Below are positions 58,824-64,000 of a stretch of DNA of 64,000 nucleotides, in pieces (position 1 is the first letter of the stretch; the number at the start of each line of letters is the position of its first letter). The notes under the pieces were generated by a model. The model saw nothing but the letters and a program-made list of their open reading frames with translations, was not told the origin of the DNA and ran no database searches. Both the position numbers and the translations under genes were made by a program. Source of the DNA: an uncultured Kiritimatiellota bacterium (lineage in GTDB: Bacteria; Verrucomicrobiota; Kiritimatiellia; RFP12; UBA1067); assembly GCA_934635385.1 (NCBI GenBank), contig CAKTZI010000010.1, positions 1 through 64,000 of the forward strand, given 5' to 3'.

Positions 58824-59812
58824 GGCAAGACGACCGTCGCCGTGACGGGGAAATGGTCGCTCGGATACGTCGTGCGCCCGGGACGCGGCTCGCCGACCGT
58901 CTCGTAATCCAGCACCCGAACGCCGTCCGACACGTAGATGTAGTCGATGCGCGGGCCGGAGCACCGGGCGTAGAACTTCTGCGAGGGATTCGCCGTTCCC
59001 GCCGCGACGGCGTCCAGGGCCTTCTGCATGTCGTTGTTCGGGATGTTGCGGACGTCTTCCGGCAGGGCGAGGGCTTCCGCCGTCGACACCTCCGCCGCCT
59101 GCCAGCGCCAGCCGTTCCACGTCCGCCACGGGCCGCGCGGCGCGGACGCCGAGACGTAAAGCGCGTTCTTCAGGACCTGTGACACGCGGCGTGCGGGCTT
59201 CTCGATCTCGGTGTTGTTGTGGTCGCCCGTGAAGATGACGGGCGCGCCGTGCCCGAACGCGCGCATCCGCTCGACGATCAGCAGCATGCCCTTCTCGCGC
59301 GCCAGCTCCGAGACATGGTCGGTGTGCGTGTTGGCAAAGCAGAAGCGCTTGCCGGTGCGCTTGTCGCGCAGCACCAGATACGAGCAGACGCGCGTACAGG
59401 CCGTGCCCCAGCTCTTCGAGGCCGGAACCTCCGGCGTCTCCGAAAGCCAGAACGTGCCCGCCTTCTCCGCCTCGAAGCGATCCGTGCGATAGAAGACTGG
59501 CGAGGCCTCGTCCGACTTGCGGTCGGCGCCGCGATGGTCGCCGACGAAAGCGTATTCCGGCAGCTGCTCGCGCAGATACGCCGCCTGGTCGGGACAGACC
59601 TCCTGCAGGCCGAACGCATCCAGGTTCAGGCGCCGCACGAGCGCCACGAGATCGGCCTTGCGGCTCTCCCAAGCGTTCTCCGTCTTGAGATCGCCCAGAG
59701 ACATGCGGATGTTGTAGGTTCCCACGCGAATCGGCTCGGCCTCGCCGCCCGTGCCCGCGCACCCCGCCAGCAGCAAGGCCGCGCCCGCCAACAGAAAACA
59801 ACTCTTGTTCAT
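58820..59812 (-). CDS. Endonuclease/exonuclease/phosphatase family lipoprotein
   Basis: A 330-residue exported lipoprotein (LLLAGCAG lipobox). EEP-fold motifs are YNIRMS, FGLQEV, NTHTDH, TGDHNN, RIDYIYVS and PSDHFPV. These divalent-metal enzymes cleave phosphodiesters in nucleic acids, lipids or inositol phosphates; the substrate is not evident. GAGGAG precedes the ATG. The gene begins 22 bases after the tRNA. Confidence 0.88.
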   Translation of the reverse strand: MNKSCFLLAGAALLLAGCAGTGGEAEPIRVGTYNIRMSLGDLKTENAWESRKADLVALVRRLNLDAFGLQEVCPDQAAYLREQLPEYAFVGDHRGADRKSDEASPVFYRTDRFEAEKAGTFWLSETPEVPASKSWGTACTRVCSYLVLRDKRTGKRFCFANTHTDHVSELAREKGMLLIVERMRAFGHGAPVIFTGDHNNTEIEKPARRVSQVLKNALYVSASAPRGPWRTWNGWRWQAAEVSTAEALALPEDVRNIPNNDMQKALDAVAAGTANPSQKFYARCSGPRIDYIYVSDGVRVLDYETVGEPRPGRTTYPSDHFPVTATVVLP

Positions 59813-59833
59813 CGCCCAGTCTCCTCTTTATCT

Positions 59834-59910
59834 TGGCGGTCCTGGCGGGACTCGAACCCACTACCCGCTGCTTAGAAGGCAGCTGCTCTGTCCGGATGAG
59901 CTACAGGACC
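59834..59910 (-). tRNA. tRNA-Arg (anticodon TCT), CCA encoded
   Basis: The minus strand folds into a full cloverleaf. The 7-bp acceptor pairs GGTCCTG with CAGGACC. The D stem is GCTC/GAGC. The anticodon stem GCTGC/GCAGC holds loop CTTCTAA with anticodon TCT. The T arm carries TTCGAGT. A discriminator G is followed by an encoded CCA (59836-59834). Confidence 0.95.
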
Positions 59911-59925
59911 TTGGATTTTCGGGGG

Positions 59926-59955
59926 ATTATACCATGTCGTTCGCACGGAAGTCAA
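59926..59955 (-). promoter_or_regulatory. Promoter of the tRNA-Arg gene
   Basis: Minus strand TGGTATAAT at 59934-59926 and TTGACT at 59955-59950, with an 18-base spacer. The same transcript could continue into the EEP, small exported protein and esterase genes. Confidence 0.65.
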
Positions 59956-59979
59956 TCGCCCCCGCGACATTGTGCACGT

Positions 59980-60789
59980 TCAATGGCCCGTCTCGAAATG
60001 GGGATCGACGGCCATGCACTTCGCAGGGCACTTCGCCACGATCTGCTCGTCCGTCGGCGGGTTCGCGTAATTGACCTTCGCGAGAAAGCCCTGGAAGACG
60101 AAGTGGTTCGCCTCCTTGCCGCCGGAGTTCCTCTCGCAGAGGTGGCAGCCCATGCACCCGACGCCGCAGACCTTGCGGACGGCCGGCCCCTTGTCCGGGT
60201 TCGCGCAGAGGACATGGATCGTCGCGGACGCCGGCACGAGTTCGATGAGTTTCTTCGGACACGCCGCGACGCACTTGCCGCAGCCGATGCAGAGCCGCTT
60301 GTCGACCTTCGCGAGGCCGTCCACGACCGCAATCGCGTGCTTCGGGCAGACGTTCGCGCACGCTCCGTAGCCGAGGCATCCATACGTGCAGCCCTTGTCG
60401 CCGCCCGCCGTCGCCGCCGCGACGCGACAGTCGCAGATGCCGTTGTAGTCGCCGACGCGGATCGTCTCCGACCGTGTGCCGCAGCACCGCACAAGCGCGA
60501 CGCGCCGCTCGGTCGCCGTCGCCGCGACGCCGAGGATCTTCGCGATCGCCGCCGCACACGCCTCGCCACCTGCCGCACATGCCCCGTTCGGCGCCGTACC
60601 CGCGACAAGCGCGCGTGCATAGCCATCGCAGCCCGCGAATCCGCAACCGCCGCAGTTCGCGCCGGGCAGCGCCGCCGTGACGAGCCCGATGCGCGGATCT
60701 TCCCGAACCGAAAGATACCTGTCGGCAACCGCCAGCACGATGGCGGACACAAGCCCAATGCCTGCGATGATGAGAATGGCTGTTGTCAT
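59980..60789 (-). CDS. rnfB: Rnf electron transport complex subunit B
   Basis: A 269-residue RnfB: one N-terminal membrane helix, the GANCGGCGFAGCDGYA cluster region, two ferredoxin-type CxxCxxCxxxC sets (CLGYGACANVCPK and CIGCGKCVAACPK) and an extra cysteine cluster near VCGVGCMGCHLCERN. It carries electrons between ferredoxin and the rest of the ion-pumping Rnf complex. Separated from rnfA by the restriction-modification genes. A weak promoter (TTGACG, 20 bases, TAAACT) may lie at 60803-60834. Confidence 0.93.
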   Translation of the reverse strand: MTTAILIIAGIGLVSAIVLAVADRYLSVREDPRIGLVTAALPGANCGGCGFAGCDGYARALVAGTAPNGACAAGGEACAAAIAKILGVAATATERRVALVRCCGTRSETIRVGDYNGICDCRVAAATAGGDKGCTYGCLGYGACANVCPKHAIAVVDGLAKVDKRLCIGCGKCVAACPKKLIELVPASATIHVLCANPDKGPAVRKVCGVGCMGCHLCERNSGGKEANHFVFQGFLAKVNYANPPTDEQIVAKCPAKCMAVDPHFETGH

Positions 60790-60846
60790 ATGTAGCTAAA
60801 GAAGTTTAGGGTTCCTTGTCCGTTGGTGCGTCAAGCCTCGAACCAG

Positions 60847-61824
60847 TCAATCGCTTTCCCGACGGAAAAGCGCACCGAAATTGTACCGCCATTGAAGCGC
60901 AAAGCTCATGCCGATTTTACCCACAAGCGGCTGAGTGCAGATGCGCTTCCAGACAGACTGACTGGGCGAATGCCAGTTCTCATTGAGCGTCCGAAGCACC
61001 CACCCCTCCGCCTGTAGCACAACATTCTCACGACTTGAAGTCGCCAATCGCAAACGCTCCAATTGCTCAACGGGAATCAAATCCCTTCCTTTCCTTTCAT
61101 TCTGCTGATTCTTTCGCCTGAAGTCCTCGCTTATCCGAGCGAACGCGCTGTCCAGTTTCTCATCTTCGATGACAACGCGCTGAATCAGTTCAAGAAAGCG
61201 TGCCGCCTCCCAGTCCCCTTGATTGACATAGGCCAAGAAATGGATGGCTCGCCTCAGCATGCTTTCGTCATGCGCATAAACCCTCTTAAGCGCCTCTGCC
61301 ACCTCGCACAAATGGCGATCGGCAATCTCCGCCCCTCGGAGATACTTGACGTCGAGAATCTGAAGCCGCAATCCATTGTTACGGCCAGCGGCCTTCTTTG
61401 AACTCTGGTAATCCGTCAAGAGAACCAATGCGTCGTTTTCATTTCCAATCAGCCGCTCATACGCGGAAAAGTAAGGCTCGCTTGTGCAGAAGTTCTCCGA
61501 AGGCGACTTGATGCCAAGGTTCAACTCCGGGATGTCAACGCCCTTTGCCGGATTGATATGCAGTTCCAATTGGGAGTCCAGCACATCCTTCTCAAGGACA
61601 CAGGCCAACAGCTTCTCGACGACGCTTCCAATCGTCTTGCCGTCGAGATTCGGCAGCGTCTGCCGTGATGCCAACTGCTCAAACCATGTCGGCAAGGAGC
61701 CACCGCGATTCATGCGTTTCAACGGTGACGCAATCCGCTGAAGACGCTTACCGGTCAGCAACTCATTCAGACATTCTCGGATTAGTCCCAATCGCGACGA
61801 AATTTGATCTCGATATTGGCTCAT
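60847..61824 (-). CDS. Type II restriction endonuclease (putative)
   Basis: A 325-residue protein with no family I can name with confidence. It overlaps the stop of a cytosine methyltransferase gene (ATGA), the usual place of the cognate endonuclease. A central GVDIPELNLGIKS stretch could be a PD-(D/E)XK-type core. Composition is lower in GC and richer in Lys, Asn and Ser than neighbours, fitting recent acquisition. The start ATG at 61824 is the coupled one. Confidence 0.65.
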   Translation of the reverse strand: MSQYRDQISSRLGLIRECLNELLTGKRLQRIASPLKRMNRGGSLPTWFEQLASRQTLPNLDGKTIGSVVEKLLACVLEKDVLDSQLELHINPAKGVDIPELNLGIKSPSENFCTSEPYFSAYERLIGNENDALVLLTDYQSSKKAAGRNNGLRLQILDVKYLRGAEIADRHLCEVAEALKRVYAHDESMLRRAIHFLAYVNQGDWEAARFLELIQRVVIEDEKLDSAFARISEDFRRKNQQNERKGRDLIPVEQLERLRLATSSRENVVLQAEGWVLRTLNENWHSPSQSVWKRICTQPLVGKIGMSFALQWRYNFGALFRRESD

Positions 61825-63080
61825 GCATTCTCCTTCCACGCAAACAGGGGAAGCTCGTCTGCCTTGATCCGAATGCGCTGTCGTTCCAACACGCACCGCA
61901 GAACATGTTCGGCAATCTGCGGGGGCACGGCATTGCCATACAGCCTGTATTGGTCATAGACGCTCACCGCCCGACAATGATTGTCTGGGAAGCCCTGCAG
62001 CCGCGCGTATTCGACGTTCGTCAGCCGCCGATATCGCCCGCCTATCTCATAACGCTCATAATGACGGCTCGCCGAAGCCGTCAAGGTCGGCGCGACACCG
62101 TCCGTCCCAAAAATCGTGTAGCCCATTCGTGCGCCATGCCCCTGATTGTAGAGAATATGGACTCCGTTGTAGAACTTGTCGACGAATACGCTCTGCTCGA
62201 TTCGCTTCAGCGTGTTTGCCGTAAAGTCAAACTCATCCGGCACATTCGCCTGCAAGACATCTTTCAATTTTCGCATCGGCACGAATTCCTGTGGCGGCTG
62301 GAGGTCTGCCGACACGCAGCCCCCCCCCCAAGCCAGCCCCCACTGGGGAAACTTCCCTCTCGTCTCGACAATCTTTGTCCAGTGCCGCACATCTTCGATT
62401 TGCGCGCGCTTTTGCGAAGAGAGCGAGGCCAGGTCGCGTTCGGCAACAAGACAGGTTTCGTTTGCCACGGCTTCACGACATCCAGCAATCAGAACGCGAA
62501 GACGCTGCTGTGGCAAGCCGAAGGCCACCGCATTGAAAACTCGCCATTCGATCTTGTAGCCAAGCTCGGCAAGCGCGAAGAGAATTGTCCGGAAATGCCG
62601 TCCGTTAGCGAGGAACAACAGGCTGTTGACATTCTCAAGAACAAAGAAAGGCGGCTTTCGTTTGTCAAGAATTCGGACGATTGACTCGAACAGCGTTCCT
62701 CGATAGTCTTCGACTCCCATCTTCTTTCCTGCGCGAGAAAACGGTTGACAGGGGAAGCCTCCAGTCAAGACGTCATGCGCAGGAACTGCGTCTATGAAGT
62801 CATTGACATCACCAAGGGCAATGGAATTCTCTCCGAAGCGGTCACGGTAAACGGCTACGGCCTTTTCATTGATGTCATTGGCCCAAACCGTTTCAAGTCC
62901 CAAGTTATCCGCCGCAATCCGAAAGCCACCGATTCCGGCAAACAGCTCAACCGTCCGAAGCCCTTTCGCAGGGATGTCGTTCGCCTGTACAGGGAGCGCA
63001 GTAACGGCAGATGCTGCGGCAATTCCCTTGCAGAACTTCCGCCGCGTCATCTCCTTGCATCTAGCCTGTTCGACAATCAC
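61821..63080 (-). CDS. DNA cytosine-5 methyltransferase with an internal G10 tract
   Basis: A 419-residue C5 methyltransferase with motif I ELFAGIGGF, IV GGFPCQPFS (catalytic Cys), VI FVLENVNSL, VIII QQRLRVL, IX RRLTNVEYARLQGFP and X YGNAVPPQI. It protects host DNA from the neighbouring endonuclease. A run of ten Gs in the coding strand (62320-62329, near residue 250) lies before the target-recognition region. The GTG at 63080 has GGGAG 8 bases upstream. The first 35 residues include a Tat-signal-like MTRRKFCKGIAAASAVTA. GC content is lower than in the flanking rnf genes. Confidence 0.88.
   Translation of the reverse strand: MIVEQARCKEMTRRKFCKGIAAASAVTALPVQANDIPAKGLRTVELFAGIGGFRIAADNLGLETVWANDINEKAVAVYRDRFGENSIALGDVNDFIDAVPAHDVLTGGFPCQPFSRAGKKMGVEDYRGTLFESIVRILDKRKPPFFVLENVNSLLFLANGRHFRTILFALAELGYKIEWRVFNAVAFGLPQQRLRVLIAGCREAVANETCLVAERDLASLSSQKRAQIEDVRHWTKIVETRGKFPQWGLAWGGGCVSADLQPPQEFVPMRKLKDVLQANVPDEFDFTANTLKRIEQSVFVDKFYNGVHILYNQGHGARMGYTIFGTDGVAPTLTASASRHYERYEIGGRYRRLTNVEYARLQGFPDNHCRAVSVYDQYRLYGNAVPPQIAEHVLRCVLERQRIRIKADELPLFAWKENA
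62320..62329. repeat. Homopolymer C10/G10 tract within the methyltransferase gene
   Basis: Ten consecutive Cs on the plus strand, read as Gs in the gene (TGG GGG GGG GGC). It is the longest mononucleotide run noticed in the window. Such tracts are prone to slipped-strand errors that switch genes on and off; the present length is in frame. Confidence 0.75.
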
Positions 63081-63113
63081 CTTTCGTAGCTCCCTTGCCT
63101 TTGTCCAGACTTC

Positions 63114-63701
63114 TCAGTACGGCAGCTTCACGAGCCCTGAAAAGCCCATGAACGCGAGCGAGAGAAGTCCCGCCGTGACGAGCGCGACCGCAATGCCGCG
63201 AAAGCAGCGCGGCGGATCGGCGTGGGCGAGCTTCTCGCGGATGCCCGAGAAGACCAGCAGCGCGACGCCGAAGCCGACCGCCGCCGAGAACGAGAAGAAG
63301 ACCGACTCGAAAAGCCCCGTCCCCTGCTTGCAGTTGATCTCCGCGACGCCGAGGACGGCGCAGTTCGTCGTGATGAGCGGCAGGAAGATGCCGAGCGCGG
63401 CGTGCAGGGGCGGCAGAAACCGCTTCATCGCGATGTCGATGAACTGCACGAGCGCGGCGATGACGAGGATGAACGCGAGCGTGTGGATGTAGCCGAGCCC
63501 GTTCGGCTGCAGCAGCCAGTGGTCGAGGCACCATGTCACGGCGGCGGCGATCGTCATGACGAAGACGACCGCGCCGGACATGCCGAGCGCCGTCTCGGTC
63601 TTCTTCGAGACGCCGAGGAACGGACAGCAGCCGAGAAAGCGGCTGAGAACGAAGTTGTTCACCAGCACCGCACCGACCAGAATCATCAAGAAAGAACTCA
63701 T
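63114..63701 (-). CDS. rnfA: Rnf electron transport complex subunit A
   Basis: A 195-residue membrane protein with six helices, the RnfA NNFVLSRFLGCCPFLGVSKK start and the later LPLITTNCAVLGVA half-repeat. It forms part of the ion-translocating membrane core with RnfD and RnfE, and holds a cluster through the cysteines shown. Length is standard. Transcribed towards the restriction-modification genes and rnfB. Confidence 0.94.
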   Translation of the reverse strand: MSSFLMILVGAVLVNNFVLSRFLGCCPFLGVSKKTETALGMSGAVVFVMTIAAAVTWCLDHWLLQPNGLGYIHTLAFILVIAALVQFIDIAMKRFLPPLHAALGIFLPLITTNCAVLGVAEINCKQGTGLFESVFFSFSAAVGFGVALLVFSGIREKLAHADPPRCFRGIAVALVTAGLLSLAFMGFSGLVKLPY

Positions 63702-63755
63702 AGCGATTGCCTTTTCAGACCGTGTTCAAGAACCTGTCAAGTCTTTTGCCGTGAA

Positions 63756-63764
63756 AGTATACCA
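63756..63764 (-). promoter_or_regulatory. Promoter of rnfA
   Basis: Minus strand TGGTATACT, predicted start near 63749, leader about 48 bases. No separate promoter is seen for the methyltransferase gene, so rnfA and the restriction-modification pair probably share this one. Confidence 0.55.
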
Positions 63765-63806
63765 TTTACGTCCCACGCGAACAAGCCGCAGCCCGTCCGT
63801 CCCGAC

Positions 63807-64000
63807 TCATTTCAGCCTGAACTTGAGCGTAATCCTCGCCTTCGACGCGACCGGCTGGCGGCCGCGCCGGGCCGGTGTGAACCGTGCCGCCCGCGCCGCC
63901 TTCACAGCCGCCTCGTCCAGTTCGGGAAAGCCGCACGACGCGACAATGACAACGGCCACCACCGTTCCCTGCGCGGTGACCTCGATCTCCAGCTGCACGT
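63807..64000 (-). CDS. TonB-family C-terminal domain protein, 5' end outside the window
   Basis: Only the last 63 or so residues are in the window. LQLEIEVTAQGTV, FPELDEAAVKAARAARFTPA and ARITLKFRLK form the TonB C-terminal beta-alpha-beta fold, which contacts TonB-dependent outer-membrane receptors. The gene continues beyond the right edge, so length and membrane anchor cannot be judged. Confidence 0.8.
   Translation of the reverse strand, partial: VQLEIEVTAQGTVVAVVIVASCGFPELDEAAVKAARAARFTPARRGRQPVASKARITLKFRLK

Noticed and set aside
58503..59861. 452-codon frame through the EEP gene
   Set aside because: Only its last 106 codons, after a coupled GTG, look like a protein with a signal peptide; the rest is an out-of-frame shadow of the EEP gene.
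1..64000. CRISPR arrays, insertion sequences, prophage or integrase genes
   Set aside because: No regularly spaced repeats with unique spacers, no transposase or integrase motifs, and no phage structural genes were seen on either strand.
1..64000. Riboswitches upstream of dapB, pyrB and the sugar operons
   Set aside because: Leaders are too short (about 20-60 bases) to hold known riboswitch folds such as the lysine element.

Overview
The window is about 64 kb of GC-rich, gene-dense bacterial DNA carrying roughly 50 protein genes. All but one lie on the minus strand. The mix suggests an anaerobic carbohydrate degrader of the PVC superphylum, most likely Kiritimatiellota or a Lentisphaerae-like lineage. 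It includes secreted glycoside hydrolases of many families, rnfA and rnfB, a 2-hydroxyacyl-CoA dehydratase activase fusion, PilT, thrombospondin-type-3 repeats and XylR-type regulators. The lineage is inferred from gene content only; there is no rRNA gene. No transposase, integrase, prophage or CRISPR array was seen.

Layout, left to right (genes run right to left): (1) 230-4317, an operon nifU-like, iorB, eda, GH16, MFS, then a stand-alone phosphomannomutase domain I followed by a terminator. (2) 4365-8131, pyrB, an rnm-type PHP phosphatase, the complementary phosphomannomutase half (domains II-IV) and dapB. (3) 8222-20499, a secreted polysaccharide-utilisation cluster behind a XylR-like regulator: twin lectin-like protein, Tat-exported metallophosphoesterase, TIM-barrel glycosidase, a giant bis-esterase/GH78 protein and a calcium-repeat protein. 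(4) 20524-33823, miaB, ABC-F ATPase, GH29 fucosidase, mutS, activase/dehydratase fusion, GH36-like enzyme and an AAA-ATPase/PD-(D/E)XK protein. (5) 33897-41838, a GntR/LacI-regulated operon with a RibK-like protein, sugar porter, GH32-like protein, a frameshifted unknown and a beta-propeller protein with a GH51-like N-terminus. (6) 41915-50647, a sugar-oxidation operon (SDR, IlvD/EDD dehydratase, flavoprotein, cupin-metallo-beta-lactamase fusion, DUF1116, SSS symporter) divergent from the only plus-strand gene, another XylR-like regulator. (7) 50651-57848, pilT with an amino-acid ABC transporter, rhaA-rhaT, and a TolC-like protein behind a palindromic operator. (8) 57898-64000, esterase, small exported protein, EEP lipoprotein, tRNA-Arg(TCT), rnfB, a restriction-modification pair, rnfA and a partial TonB gene.

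The genes together describe extracellular cleavage of deacetylated, rhamnose-, fucose-, galactose- and fructose-containing glycans, uptake by MFS and sodium symporters, and catabolism through rhamnose isomerase, a non-phosphorylating sugar-acid route and a KDPG-type aldolase. Rnf supplies ferredoxin/NAD coupling.

The most unusual features are: a phosphomannomutase split into two complementary genes in reversed order; a low-GC restriction-modification pair between rnfA and rnfB whose methyltransferase holds a G10 tract; five or six small repeats read through in frame inside unrelated proteins; a very uniform extended -10 promoter with several apparently leaderless genes; and a perfect palindrome filling the promoter spacer of tolC.
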